Part shown: one piece after another, positions 1-8,899 of the stretch
Numbering within the stretch: position 1 is the stretch's first letter
How the letters are laid out: every line of letters begins with the position of its first letter
Assembly: GCA_021778015.1 (NCBI GenBank)
Contig: JAJYCX010000002.1
Span: forward strand, 1-47,406
DNA: 47,406 nt
Reading direction: 5' to 3'
Source of the DNA: Pseudomonadota bacterium
Lineage (GTDB): Bacteria > Pseudomonadota > Gammaproteobacteria > UBA1113
Notes under the pieces: generated by a model
The model's input: the letters and a program-made list of their open reading frames with translations, nothing else
The model's database searches: none
Told to the model about the DNA's origin: nothing
Program-made: the position numbers and the translations under genes

Positions 1-172
1 GCGGCCGCGTCGAGGATGACAAATCTGCTGTACATCAAGAACCAGTATAAAACTTAAATCGAAACTGGATTCACGGCTGCGGCCTCGCGGCCGCGTCGAG
101 GATGACAAACTTGCGGTACATCAAGAGCCAGTATAAGACTTAAATCGAAACTGGATTCACGGCTGCGGCCGC
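1..172. repeat. Tandem 86-bp repeat units, left of symporter gene
   Basis: Two consecutive units begin at 1 and 87 with GCGGCCGCGTCGAGGATGAC, giving a period of exactly 86 bp. Each runs through a variable middle (ctgtacatcaagaaccagta or similar) to ACTGGATTC and a GC-rich ggctgcggcc end. A third unit is started and broken at about 165-180. Each unit is half of the palindromic repeat family found in other spaces of this window. The same 86-bp units recur at 1662-1810, on the other side of the symporter gene. Confidence 0.85.
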
Positions 173-252
173 GAGGCGATCGACCACAATTTTTGATTTC
201 ATTCCCTATACCCTATATACTAAGAACTATTCTTAATAAAAGTAGACCTACT

Positions 253-1614
253 ATGCTCAGTTTCCTACAAAATTGGCCTATAGCCATATTCCCTGCCCTA
301 TTGCTGTTTTTATTCTCCCTGGAAAAAAAACCTCGGTTAAGCAGCAACTTACGTATTTTTATAAGCTTAGTCCTGGGCATTGCTTTCGGCATGTTGCTCA
401 ACTACTTTCACCCCCTTTTAACACCCTTTAGCAACCAATTCATTGCCCAATCTTTAACCTTAGTCAGCGATGGTTATTTGGATTTACTGCGTATGTTGGT
501 ATTACCCTTAATCTTAACCTCCATTATCCATGCCTTTATCCATTTAGGCGATCATCCCGGCGAAATCATAGGAAAATTGATTTCCCGTTCCGTAGGCTTA
601 TTATTGTTATTAACCGCCGTTGCTTCGGCCATAGGCATGGCAGTCGCTTCATGGCTGCACGTAGGATTACAATTATCTTTGCCCAGCGATGGCCCACTGC
701 CCACACATCATTACACCGGCTTAGTCGATACGCTATTAGGCATGATCCCCAGTAATCCTATCGCCGCCATGAGCAATGAAAACACCGTTGCCATTGCTAT
801 TTTTGCTTGCTTGTTGGGCATCAGTGCGTTGCAGATCTACAAAAAAGAAAAATCGCATGCCGAAAGCTTCAAAGCCTTTATTACATCCACCTTTCATATG
901 GTCAAGCAATTGGCGCGCTTGGTAATTCGCACAACTCCTTATGGCGTATTGGCCTTACTGGCAAAGATCAGCAGCACCCAGGGGTTCCATACTTTAGTTG
1001 GCATCGCCAATTATTTAATTGCCATTTACATCGCTATGATGCTGGTGTTTATACTGCAATTAACTTTAGTCGCTTTGTTTGCACGTGTTTCTCCGTGGAC
1101 TTATTTGAAAAAAGCGTATCCTACTTTATTGGTTGCGTTTACGACCCGCTCTAGTTTCGGTTGCTTACCCTTAAGCGAAGAAACCTTGCACGACCGTTTC
1201 AAAGTGTCGCAATTAACTTCTAGTTTTGTGCCCAGTATGGGCGCCACATTGGGCATGAGTGCTTGCGCCGGAGTATTCCCCGCCGTATTGGTGGTCATGG
1301 CTTTAGCAGTGACACATCAACCGATGACGGTTTCTATCTTCTTAATGGTGATGTTTATTAACACCATCGCTTCACTGGGTATTTCTGGTATTCCAGGTAC
1401 GGCTTTTATCGCCGCAACCGTTACGCTCACCGCCATGGGATTACCCTATGCTGTAGTGGGTTTAGTGCAAGGGGTAGACAGTATTGTGGATATGGGGCGC
1501 ACTGCAACGAATGTGAATGGCACTTTGGCTACAGCGATTATTGTGGATCAGGGATTGTCTAGGCCGCTAGATCCAGAAGATGAGATAGGCAGAGAAATAA
1601 TATATCCTACTTGA
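253..1614 (+). CDS. Dicarboxylate/amino acid:cation symporter (DAACS family)
   Basis: Inner-membrane secondary carrier of the DAACS (SLC1-like) family, which couples uptake of acidic amino acids, dicarboxylates or cystine to Na+ or H+. The protein has many hydrophobic segments, the re-entrant-loop signature TTRSSFGCLPLS in place of the usual serine-rich motif, and the late motif DSIVDMGRTATNVNG (equivalent to DRxxDMxRTxxNVxGD). The open frame begins at a TTG at 193, but the ATG at 253 gives a normal membrane N-terminus of 453 aa and is preferred; no strong Shine-Dalgarno is visible for either. It stands alone, with 86-bp repeats on both sides. It is only distantly like the second DAACS gene in the window (36578-37849), and the loop motif looks more like cystine/TcyP-type carriers than GltP. 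The substrate cannot be fixed from sequence. Confidence 0.88.
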   Translation: MLSFLQNWPIAIFPALLLFLFSLEKKPRLSSNLRIFISLVLGIAFGMLLNYFHPLLTPFSNQFIAQSLTLVSDGYLDLLRMLVLPLILTSIIHAFIHLGDHPGEIIGKLISRSVGLLLLLTAVASAIGMAVASWLHVGLQLSLPSDGPLPTHHYTGLVDTLLGMIPSNPIAAMSNENTVAIAIFACLLGISALQIYKKEKSHAESFKAFITSTFHMVKQLARLVIRTTPYGVLALLAKISSTQGFHTLVGIANYLIAIYIAMMLVFILQLTLVALFARVSPWTYLKKAYPTLLVAFTTRSSFGCLPLSEETLHDRFKVSQLTSSFVPSMGATLGMSACAGVFPAVLVVMALAVTHQPMTVSIFLMVMFINTIASLGISGIPGTAFIAATVTLTAMGLPYAVVGLVQGVDSIVDMGRTATNVNGTLATAIIVDQGLSRPLDPEDEIGREIIYPT

Positions 1615-1631
1615 AGCAACCTAAAAACTTA

Positions 1632-1810
1632 ATTTGAAACTGGATCCCCGACTGCGGCCTCGCGGCCGCGTCGAGGATGACAATCTTGCTGTACATGAAA
1701 ATCCAGTATAGAAATTACATCGCAACTGGATCCCCGACTGCGGCCTCGCGGCCGCATCGAGGATGACAGATCTGCTGTACATGAAGACCCAGTATAAAAC
1801 TTGAATCGAG
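1632..1810. repeat. Tandem 86-bp repeat units, right of symporter gene
   Basis: Units start at 1662 (GCGGCCGCGTCGAGG) and 1748 (GCGGCCGCATCGAGG), again exactly 86 bp apart, preceded by a partial unit from about 1632 (ttgaaactggatccccgac). They are in the same orientation as the array at 1-172, so the symporter gene is bracketed by direct repeats. Confidence 0.85.
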
Positions 1811-1831
1811 CAGGAAAGATGAATATAGATC

Positions 1832-2695
1832 TTACGGCAAACGTTCCAACACCATTTCTATAGTCTTATCCATCGTCTTCGCATAATCGGCTGAAAAAGT
1901 ACCTTTAGCGCGATTAGCCACAATCACATTCACCGATAAAGCACGATGGCCCATCAATTGGCTTAGGCCATAAATGCCAGATGTTTCCATTTCAAAATTA
2001 ATCACGCATTCGTCTTGATAACGAAATTCTCTTAATCTATCTAAGAAAGATGTGAATCGCGGCACCAAACGCACTCGTCGTCCTTGCGGCGCATAAAACC
2101 CAGAACACGTTGCCGTCATCCCTACACCATCAACATAAGGCGTATAATGTGCTAACAAATCTTTATCCGCAGAAGCCACATAAGGATGTAAACCTTCTGC
2201 TTCAAAAAAATCAGCCAGCGCTGCTTCTACAGGTTTATCTACATCAGCTGCGCTGTCGCGATAATATTCTAATAAATTATCAAAACCTATACCACGTGAC
2301 GATAAAACAACGCTATCGACTTCAGTGTCAGCTTGTAAAGCACCGCTAGTCCCTATACGTATAAAAGTTAAAGCTCTTAGTTTTTCTTTGACTCGTCTTG
2401 TTTTTAAATCCACATTCACTAAAGCATCTAATTCATTTAAAACAATGTCTATATTATCCGTGCTCATACCGGTTGAGATCACTGACAAATGATGCTTACC
2501 CAACCAACCACTGTGCGTGATCATTTCACGGTTTTGTAGTCTTACTTCTATTTTGTCAAAATGTTTGGATACCTTCTCCACGCGATTTGGATCTCCCACT
2601 AAAATAACCGTGGGGGCCAATTCTTCTGGCAATGAATTTAAATGGTAAATACGACCATCGGCCGTTAAAATTAAATCGGCTTCTGAAATAGTCAT
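1832..2695 (-). CDS. Nucleoside phosphorylase (uridine phosphorylase-like)
   Basis: Cytosolic enzyme of the PNP/UDP phosphorylase family, which cleaves nucleosides with phosphate to give a free base and ribose-1-phosphate. Family marks are the phosphate-binding GDP near residues 34-36 (VILVGDPNRV), the RIGTSGAL segment near 112-119, and the ribose-binding INFEMETSGIYGL segment near 231-243. At 287 aa it is slightly longer than E. coli Udp (253 aa). Specificity (uridine or purine) cannot be decided by eye. The gene lies 17 bp downstream of potD on the same strand, so it is probably the last gene of the polyamine transporter transcript. An AAGGA stands about 12 bases before the ATG. Coupling of nucleoside salvage to polyamine uptake is inference from spacing only. 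Confidence 0.87.
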   Translation of the reverse strand: MTISEADLILTADGRIYHLNSLPEELAPTVILVGDPNRVEKVSKHFDKIEVRLQNREMITHSGWLGKHHLSVISTGMSTDNIDIVLNELDALVNVDLKTRRVKEKLRALTFIRIGTSGALQADTEVDSVVLSSRGIGFDNLLEYYRDSAADVDKPVEAALADFFEAEGLHPYVASADKDLLAHYTPYVDGVGMTATCSGFYAPQGRRVRLVPRFTSFLDRLREFRYQDECVINFEMETSGIYGLSQLMGHRALSVNVIVANRAKGTFSADYAKTMDKTIEMVLERLP

Positions 2696-2712
2696 AGCGC
2701 TGTGTTATCCTT

Positions 2713-3741
2713 CTATTGTAGTTTTAGCAATTGCCAGTAACGCGAGATAGCATCTAAGGCATTGTCGTTGATGTCGGTTTGAAAATAACCTTTCTTAATA
2801 AGATCTGCATTGGGGAAAATAATTTGGCTATTCGCTAACTCCGGTGGTAAATATGCCAGCGCTGCCTGATTGGCAGTGGGATAAAATGTTTCTTTCACTT
2901 GCATTGCCGCTATTTGCGCTTGTAATACGTAATTTAAAAATTTATACGCATTATCTCGATGTGGCGCATTCTTAGGGATCACGAGTGAATCCACCCAAAT
3001 GACAAATTTGTCCTTAGGGTAGATAAATTCTATGTCTGGGTTTTGTAGTTGTGCTTTATACACATCCGCATTCCATGCCATACCTATGGTGACATCTTCA
3101 TCCACCAGCATAGAAGGTACAGAGCTACTATTATAAAGGCGCACATTGGGCAGCAAAGCCACTAAATTTTGATACGCTTGTTGTAAATGCTGCAGATTAT
3201 TTTCGTTAGGAGAATAACCCAATGTCATTAGGCCTACATTAAATACTTCTCGCGGGTCGTTTAACAACAATAAGGAATCGCGATATTTAGGTGACCACAG
3301 GTCAGTCCATTTTTCAATTTTATCATTAGGATAATATTTACGGTTAACAAAAATACCCGTTAAGCCCCACACCCAGGGAATACTGTATTCGCCTTTAGGA
3401 TCATAATCTGGATGAATAAACGCTGGATTTAAGTTTTTATAATTAGACAACCTGCTTATATCGATTTTTTCTATCATGTCCTCACGTACCATACGTGTAA
3501 TATAATAGCTGGAAGGTTCTACTACGTCATATTGTGTTTGCTTACTCGCCTTCATTTTAGCGTACAAAACTTCATTGCTGTCAAAAGTAGAATAGTTGAC
3601 CTTAATACCTGTGTCTTTTTGAAATTGTTGCACGATATTGGGGGATAATTCTTGAGACCACACAGACACATTGACCACATTGTCATCGGCCATGGCTACA
3701 GTACAAAATAAGCTTAAAATCAGCAATAACCCTTTTTTCAT
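2713..3741 (-). CDS. potD: Spermidine/putrescine-binding periplasmic protein
   Basis: Substrate-binding subunit of the polyamine ABC importer. The preferred start at 3741 gives a typical signal peptide (MKKGLLLILSLFCTVAMA, cleavage before DD) and creates an ATGA overlap with the potC stop; the open frame extends 12 codons further upstream, which is less likely. The mature part follows the PotD/PotF pattern: NVSVWSQELSPNIVQQF at the start, VEPSSYYITRM, a central IPWVWGLTGIFVN, and WVDSLVIPKNAPH near the end. Length 342 aa is normal for the family (about 350). It is the fourth gene of potABCD, and transcription probably continues into the nucleoside phosphorylase 17 bp downstream. Putrescine versus spermidine preference is not resolved. 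Confidence 0.93.
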   Translation of the reverse strand: MKKGLLLILSLFCTVAMADDNVVNVSVWSQELSPNIVQQFQKDTGIKVNYSTFDSNEVLYAKMKASKQTQYDVVEPSSYYITRMVREDMIEKIDISRLSNYKNLNPAFIHPDYDPKGEYSIPWVWGLTGIFVNRKYYPNDKIEKWTDLWSPKYRDSLLLLNDPREVFNVGLMTLGYSPNENNLQHLQQAYQNLVALLPNVRLYNSSSVPSMLVDEDVTIGMAWNADVYKAQLQNPDIEFIYPKDKFVIWVDSLVIPKNAPHRDNAYKFLNYVLQAQIAAMQVKETFYPTANQAALAYLPPELANSQIIFPNADLIKKGYFQTDINDNALDAISRYWQLLKLQ

Positions 3742-4508
3742 GTCTTTTTTTGCCTCGTAACCCATTGTGACAAACAAACCAATATTAACGTCAGTCCAAA
3801 CAATAAACTACATAATGCGTTTAGTTCTACATTAACACCCAAACGAGCTAAGCTGAAAATCTTGATCGGTAAGATTTCAAATCCAGGACCCGAGACAAAA
3901 TAGCTGATGACGATATCATCGAAAGACAAAGCAAAGCATAATAAAGCCCCTGAAATAAGTGCGGGCAATAAGATAGGAACAATGATATGCCAGAAGGTTT
4001 GCAACTCGCTGGCGCCCAAATCACTGGCAGCGGCAAAGATATTGGGATCGATGCTTTTGGCGCGGCTATACACTATCACCACTACGAAAGGAATACAGAA
4101 GGTAACGTGCGCAATGTACAAAGACCAAAAACCTAAAGACAAACCACTCAAGGAGAATAATATTAATAACGCGATGCCCATGACTATATCGGGTGTGATA
4201 ATAATTACAAACAACAAGCCTTGTAACATATTTTTACCGCGAAACTGATATCGATACAAACTGATCGCCGCCAAAGTCCCTATGAACAATGCCGTGGTCG
4301 TGGCTGATATTGCTAAATACAATGAATGCCACACTGCGATCCATAAATTGCTATCTTGTAAAACTTGCGCATACCAGTTTAAAGTAAAACCATGCCACAG
4401 CATAGAAAAGACCGCGTTATTAAAAGAATAGACGATCAACGTGCCTATAGGAATATACAAAAATAGATAAATCAGCGCTAAATAAAGACTTCTAAATGGC
4501 CGCTTCAT
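3738..4508 (-). CDS. potC: Spermidine/putrescine ABC transporter permease PotC
   Basis: One of the two inner-membrane permeases of the polyamine importer. 256 aa with about six transmembrane segments. The cytoplasmic EAA-loop equivalent reads AAASDLGASELQTFWHIIVP, which docks to the PotA ATPase. The N-terminus (MKRPFRSLYLALIYLFLYIP) fits PotC/PotI proteins. It overlaps potB by 17 bp upstream and potD by 4 bp (ATGA) downstream, so translation of the operon is coupled. Confidence 0.94.
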   Translation of the reverse strand: MKRPFRSLYLALIYLFLYIPIGTLIVYSFNNAVFSMLWHGFTLNWYAQVLQDSNLWIAVWHSLYLAISATTTALFIGTLAAISLYRYQFRGKNMLQGLLFVIIITPDIVMGIALLILFSLSGLSLGFWSLYIAHVTFCIPFVVVIVYSRAKSIDPNIFAAASDLGASELQTFWHIIVPILLPALISGALLCFALSFDDIVISYFVSGPGFEILPIKIFSLARLGVNVELNALCSLLFGLTLILVCLSQWVTRQKKT

Positions 4509-5343
4509 AATTGATCCTCTTATTACTCTTGAACCAATAAATGAGCAACCCTATGGCCATAATCACCGTCAGCAGCACACTGGTAGCAGCGCCGCGCGGC
4601 CAGTTATTGGCCATTAAGAATTGATCTTCAATCAAATTACCCAATAACAAAGCCTTAGCACCCCCTAATAGATCGGAGATAAAGAATAAGGTCATGGCGG
4701 GTAAAAAGACTAAAGTACAGCCGCCCACAATACCGGGTACGCTGAGCGGTATAATGACTTTGCGGAATATTGTTGTGTATTTTGCACCTAAGTCTTTAGC
4801 CGCTTCGATTAAAGAAATATCAAATCGTTCTAAATTCACATAAATAGGTAAGATCATAAAAGGCAATAAATTGTAAATTAATCCTATGCCCACCGCCGTA
4901 TTGGTAAACAGCAATTGTAAGGGCTCATGAATGATACCCATGGACAATAATGCAGTATTCAACAAGCCTTTCGTTTTTAATATGCTCATCATGGCGTAGG
5001 TACGTACTATTGAGCTGGTCCAGAATGGCAATAGCAATAATAACAATGCCGTATTCTGTAATCTTTCCGGTAACCTAGAAATAATGTAAGCAAAAGGATA
5101 ACCTAACAGAAGGCATGCTGCAGTGACCATAAAAGCGATGTAAAAAGATTTCAGAAATATTTTAAAGAAAATAGGATTGAATAAATCCTCGTAATTTTGC
5201 AAGGTAAAATGCCACAAGGCGATGTGGTCTGGATCGTGCTGCAGGAAACTCATCACCACCATGACTAGAAAAGACAATAAGCCAAAAATGCACAGCCAAG
5301 TTGTAATCAGACCTACCGAAAAATATTGAAACTTATTTGTCAT
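4492..5343 (-). CDS. potB: Spermidine/putrescine ABC transporter permease PotB
   Basis: Second inner-membrane permease of the polyamine importer, 283 aa. It has around six membrane helices and the EAA loop EAAKDLGAKYTTIFRKVIIP. The segment LPFWTSSIVRTYAMM is typical of PotB proteins. It overlaps the end of potA by 11 bp and the start of potC by 17 bp, as expected in a compact potABCD operon. Length and architecture are complete. Confidence 0.94.
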   Translation of the reverse strand: MTNKFQYFSVGLITTWLCIFGLLSFLVMVVMSFLQHDPDHIALWHFTLQNYEDLFNPIFFKIFLKSFYIAFMVTAACLLLGYPFAYIISRLPERLQNTALLLLLLPFWTSSIVRTYAMMSILKTKGLLNTALLSMGIIHEPLQLLFTNTAVGIGLIYNLLPFMILPIYVNLERFDISLIEAAKDLGAKYTTIFRKVIIPLSVPGIVGGCTLVFLPAMTLFFISDLLGGAKALLLGNLIEDQFLMANNWPRGAATSVLLTVIMAIGLLIYWFKSNKRINYEAAI

Positions 5344-6433
5344 AAGGCAGTACCACCTCCCAACCTATGGGCCAATTGACCCATACAGATTCGCCTATGA
5401 CGTAAGTGACATCTTCGCCATTGTCTTCGTCAAAGAACTCAGTAACGGATAATAATTTGCCATCGGGTAATTTAATGATTAAATCGACCGTGGTGCCTTT
5501 GTAAATGACTTCATTGACTACGGCAGGGAACATCATACTGATGTCGTCTATTTCAGAGCGATGGTAAACGCGCGTATCTTCTGGTCTTATGAGCAAATGA
5601 AGCTTATCACCGCTTTTAAATTGACCATCGTTTTCCAATTCATATTGAATGCCCTGTACAGTGATTTTTATGGTTTTATCATTAGCCTCATCGACCACCA
5701 CATCAAAAATATTACTTTCACCTATAAAGGTTGCCACGGAAATGTTTTTAGGCGTTTCGTAAATATCGCGCGGCGTGCCTTGCTGGACCACGTTTCCTTG
5801 TTGCATCACCACGATGCTGTCCGACATAGATAAAGCTTCTTCTTGATCGTGCGTCACAAAAACGAAAGCAATACCTAGCTTACGTTGCAATTGTTTTAAT
5901 TCAATTTGCATATTTTTGCGTAAACGATAATCCAAAGAGCTCAAGGGTTCATCGAGTAACAATACGATAGGCTCTTTGACCACAGCTCTGGCTATAGCCA
6001 CACGTTGTTGTTGGCCGCCGCTTAATTCGCTTGGTTTACGCTGTTCATAACCAGACAAGCGCACCATACGCAACATTTCGGTGACGCGTCGTTCTATTTC
6101 CGCTTCTGTTACCCCATCGCAACGTAAGCCAAAGGCCACATTGTCGAAAACGGTCATATGGGGAAATAAGGCATAGCTTTGAAACACGGTGTTGACATGC
6201 CGTTCTTGGGGCGACATGTCTTTGGCGTCTTTACCATTGATTAAAATTTGACCTGCAGTAGGTTTCTCTAAACCCGCCAACAAGCGCAATAGAGTCGTCT
6301 TACCGCAGCCCGAAGGACCCAGTAAGGTTAAAAATTCACCATCTTTAACATTGAGGTTAATATTTTGTAAGATCTGTTGTCCGCCATACGATTTAAAAAT
6401 ACCGCGGATCTCAATAATGTTCTTTTCAGCCAT
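5333..6433 (-). CDS. potA: Polyamine ABC transporter ATP-binding protein PotA
   Basis: Cytoplasmic ATPase that drives polyamine import. All nucleotide-binding motifs are present: Walker A GPSGCGKTT (39-47), Q-loop QSYALFPHMT, signature LSGGQ (137-141), Walker B LLLDEP (158-163) and the H-loop VTHDQEEA. A C-terminal TOBE-type domain (about 240-366) carries the usual LLIRPED. 366 aa is close to E. coli PotA (378). It is the first gene of the minus-strand operon potABCD plus nucleoside phosphorylase. The start is backed by AAGGGTGAG just before the ATG. The upstream space is shared with the divergent htpX promoter. Confidence 0.95.
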   Translation of the reverse strand: MAEKNIIEIRGIFKSYGGQQILQNINLNVKDGEFLTLLGPSGCGKTTLLRLLAGLEKPTAGQILINGKDAKDMSPQERHVNTVFQSYALFPHMTVFDNVAFGLRCDGVTEAEIERRVTEMLRMVRLSGYEQRKPSELSGGQQQRVAIARAVVKEPIVLLLDEPLSSLDYRLRKNMQIELKQLQRKLGIAFVFVTHDQEEALSMSDSIVVMQQGNVVQQGTPRDIYETPKNISVATFIGESNIFDVVVDEANDKTIKITVQGIQYELENDGQFKSGDKLHLLIRPEDTRVYHRSEIDDISMMFPAVVNEVIYKGTTVDLIIKLPDGKLLSVTEFFDEDNGEDVTYVIGESVWVNWPIGWEVVLPYDK

Positions 6434-6590
6434 GGCTCACCCTTATAAAATGTAAAAAAGAATGATTTCATGCATTAGAACGCCGATCTTGGGCCATAGC
6501 CGAGGATTTTACAGCGAAACAAGACCCCTTTTGCGCTCAATCCATCGGGATTAAACCAAAAGGAACGCTTATGGCGCTCATGCAGTCCAT

Positions 6591-6609
6591 GCAAAATACG
6601 GCATTTTGC
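6591..6609. other. Perfect inverted repeat between potA and htpX
   Basis: GCAAAAT (6591-6597) and ATTTTGC (6603-6609) form a perfect 7-bp inverted repeat with a 5-base spacer. It lies about 30 bp upstream of the htpX -10 element, in the divergent spacer. It could be an operator, but no family can be assigned. Confidence 0.35.
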
Positions 6610-6640
6610 GGTCTAGGTCAATAGTTTTGGGGAAATTTTT

Positions 6641-6649
6641 TGCTATAAT
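6641..6649 (+). promoter_or_regulatory. Extended -10 promoter for htpX
   Basis: TGCTATAAT is a perfect extended -10 (TGnTATAAT) ending 31 bases before the htpX ATG. No good -35 is seen at the right distance, which is normal for extended -10 promoters. No sigma-32 type -10 (CCCCAT) is visible, although E. coli htpX is heat-inducible. Confidence 0.6.
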
Positions 6650-6680
6650 CGCGTCATTGAAACTAATCACAGGAGTTACC

Positions 6681-7574
6681 ATGGGTAAACGTATTATTTT
6701 GTTTTTATTGACCAACTTGGCCGTCATCGTGGTGGCTTCATTCTTTTTAAACTTATTTGGGGTAACGCCTTATTTAACGCAAAAGGGCTTGAATTATCAG
6801 TCTTTATTCATTTTTGCGCTTATCTTTGGCTTTGCGGGAGCGATTATTTCGTTACTCTTGTCCAAAACCATCGCTATTTACGGTTATGGGGTCAAACGCA
6901 TCCAAAGCCCTAGCAATAACTATGAAAGAGTGTTATTTACCACTGTGCAAAATTTAGCACAAAGAGCCGGGATCGGCATGCCTGAGATTGGGATTTACGA
7001 TAGCCCCGAGCCCAATGCTTTTGCTACGGGCTGGAACAGGAATAAATCCTTAGTAGCAGTATCCACGGGTTTGTTGCAAAACATGAATCAACAAGAATTA
7101 GATGGCGTCTTGGGTCATGAAATTTCTCATATTGCCAATGGCGATATGGTGACAATGACGCTGTTGCAAGGCGTGTTGAATACTTTTGTGATCTTCTTTG
7201 CGCGCATCGTCGCTTTTGCCATTGCCCAAGTGTTACAAAAAGACGAAGAAGGCGGCGGCATCAGCATGATGGCTTATTGGCTCATCAGTATGGTGTTTGA
7301 GATCGTATTTGGTATTTTGGCAAGCTTAGTGGTGTTGGCATTCTCCCGTAGACGCGAATTCAGAGCCGATGCAGGTTCAGCGCGTTTAGTGAATAAAGCC
7401 AGCATGATAGCGGCCTTGCAAAGGTTGCAACAGTTAACCGCCAAAACACCAGAAGACAATCGCGTGCCGTCGATGGCGGCGTTTAAGATTTCTCATCAAA
7501 GCCGTTTTGGAAAGTGGTTTGCAAGTCATCCGCCGTTAGAAGCGCGGATTGAAGCGTTGGAGAAGATGAACTAG
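6681..7574 (+). CDS. htpX: Membrane zinc metalloprotease HtpX (M48)
   Basis: Inner-membrane zinc protease that takes part in quality control of membrane proteins. The M48 zinc motif HEISH is at residues 146-150, with a further conserved segment RRREFRADAGSARL carrying the third ligand. Two N-terminal membrane helices (5-25, 42-62) and two more after the zinc motif match E. coli HtpX (293 aa; here 297). The start at 6681 is set by AGGAG at 6671-6675 and the typical MGKRIILFLLTNLAV; the open frame also extends upstream to 6606, but that part lies across the promoter. It is a single gene with its own extended -10. Confidence 0.95.
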   Translation: MGKRIILFLLTNLAVIVVASFFLNLFGVTPYLTQKGLNYQSLFIFALIFGFAGAIISLLLSKTIAIYGYGVKRIQSPSNNYERVLFTTVQNLAQRAGIGMPEIGIYDSPEPNAFATGWNRNKSLVAVSTGLLQNMNQQELDGVLGHEISHIANGDMVTMTLLQGVLNTFVIFFARIVAFAIAQVLQKDEEGGGISMMAYWLISMVFEIVFGILASLVVLAFSRRREFRADAGSARLVNKASMIAALQRLQQLTAKTPEDNRVPSMAAFKISHQSRFGKWFASHPPLEARIEALEKMN

Positions 7575-7702
7575 GAAGCTAAGTTTTTGATGTATTCGTA
7601 TCTGTGAGACAAGTTCTTATAGCAAAGAGTTTCCCGTACCATCATTGCTGTAAAGGTTAAACAATTCGTTGATAGAATAGTAGGAGGGTCACAACGAACT
7701 CC

Positions 7703-8065
7703 AAAATTTCACGGTACTGTTGTTACACGCGGAAGCCCGTCATTGCGAGCCAGCGAAAACACAAAATTATAAAGAAGTCTATTTGTGTGAATGTCTTTTG
7801 AATAGTAGAGTTTCGCGGAACTAGATGAGCGCAGTGTGGCAATCCAGTAAAATACTCAGTTTATACATTTCACAGAGGCTTATAAGCCCCACTGTATATA
7901 GCGTTCATTTTCATTGCTCAACCGATGGATTGCCGCGCCGCACTCGTCTAGATTCGTTCACGAAGTCATTCTATTATTGTTATTATTCATAACTTTTTTG
8001 TAGATCCAGTACTCATTTGCTCGCAATGACAGGCTCCGCGTGTAAAAACCATATCGTGAAATTTT
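7703..8065. repeat. 363-bp palindromic element (GTCATTGCGAG family)
   Basis: The outer ends aaaatttcacg...ttacacgcgga (7703-7733) are mirrored at 8036-8065. Inside these, GTCATTGCGAG at 7739 pairs with CTCGCAATGAC at 8020-8030, and GAGCGCAGTGTGGCAATCCAG near 7827-7846 pairs with the GGATTGCCGCGCCGCACTC segment near 7927. The whole gene-free stretch between htpX and the MBL gene is largely this MITE-like palindrome. No coding sequence is seen in 7575-8110. Confidence 0.8.
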
Positions 8066-8110
8066 ATATCTTGAGCTTAACTCTTCAATATTCGTGGGGA
8101 TCTAATGCGA

Positions 8111-8878
8111 TCAATGATCAAAATTGAAAACTTGTCCTTTTGCCACGAAGCCTTTGAATCCATCGATTTTGGCTTCAGGTAATGGTCCTGGATTATAGTG
8201 ATATAACCACATCTTACTGCGAATATCAGGAGACAAGCTTAATAGTTCGGAATAACTGGCATGCACACCGCTCGCGACTTTGGTTGTTTCACAATCTTGA
8301 AAGATAAGATCGGCCCATTCATAGAAATCACAAATCTGTGTAGGCGCAAATTGCGTGTCGGTCGTAATAAAGACCTTCGTACCATTCGCCGTAAAAATCA
8401 AACCAAAGCTGGGTAGAATTTTAAAACCATTCATCACGTGTACGGTTTGCACCGTTTGCAAACTCAGTTTGTTCCATTTGAAAGGTTCGTTATCATTGAT
8501 AAGATGCACTTTGAAATACGTGCTTAAATCAGCAATACTGCCTTGTAAAGAAGTCATACCGCCCGATAATACTTTATCCCATAAAGGTGTCTGCAAAGAA
8601 TGATGTATATATAAATTAGGTCTATGACAACTGGGGTCAAAATAAGTAGTAAAACCCAGCCATTCCAAACCACCCGCGTGATCTGCATGTAAGTGACTCA
8701 CATAAACATCGTGTATATCTTTGTAACTCATTCCTATCTCTGCTAGAGACAAACGCACGTCAGAGCCGCAATCAATCAGCAATTTATTATCGCTATCATC
8801 GATCAATAGCATATTAGAGTGATAGTTCCCACTATTCACCGTAAAGGCTGAACCCGAACCTAAAAAAATGAGTTTCAT
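8111..8878 (-). CDS. MBL-fold metallo-hydrolase
   Basis: Metallo-beta-lactamase-fold hydrolase of about 255 aa. The zinc motif SHLHADHAGG is at residues 61-70 (H62, H64, D66, H67), preceded by the strand LLIDCGSD (33-40). Later segments ITTDTQFAP and FQDCETT supply the downstream metal-ligand positions. The N-terminus MKLIFLGSGSAFTVNSGNYHS resembles ribonuclease Z/phosphodiesterase-type members, but the substrate is unknown. The preferred start is the ATG at 8878; an in-frame TTG at 8896 is possible. It lies 21 bp downstream of the acylphosphatase gene, probably in the same transcript. Confidence 0.85.
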   Translation of the reverse strand: MKLIFLGSGSAFTVNSGNYHSNMLLIDDSDNKLLIDCGSDVRLSLAEIGMSYKDIHDVYVSHLHADHAGGLEWLGFTTYFDPSCHRPNLYIHHSLQTPLWDKVLSGGMTSLQGSIADLSTYFKVHLINDNEPFKWNKLSLQTVQTVHVMNGFKILPSFGLIFTANGTKVFITTDTQFAPTQICDFYEWADLIFQDCETTKVASGVHASYSELLSLSPDIRSKMWLYHYNPGPLPEAKIDGFKGFVAKGQVFNFDH

Positions 8879-8899
8879 CCCTTCAAAACCCCACAATTG

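Noticed and set aside
1..172. Possible CRISPR-like array
   Set aside because: The units are tandem 86-bp repeats with near-identical middles, not short direct repeats with unique spacers, and no cas genes are present.
193..252. TTG start 20 codons upstream for the first symporter
   Set aside because: The ATG at 253 gives a standard membrane N-terminus; the upstream part looks like repeat-edge sequence. Not excluded.
1662..1669. NotI-type GCGGCCGC strings suggesting vector or linker sequence
   Set aside because: They occur as part of the natural palindromic repeat at several sites (1, 87, 1662, 1748, 42175), so they are not cloning linkers.
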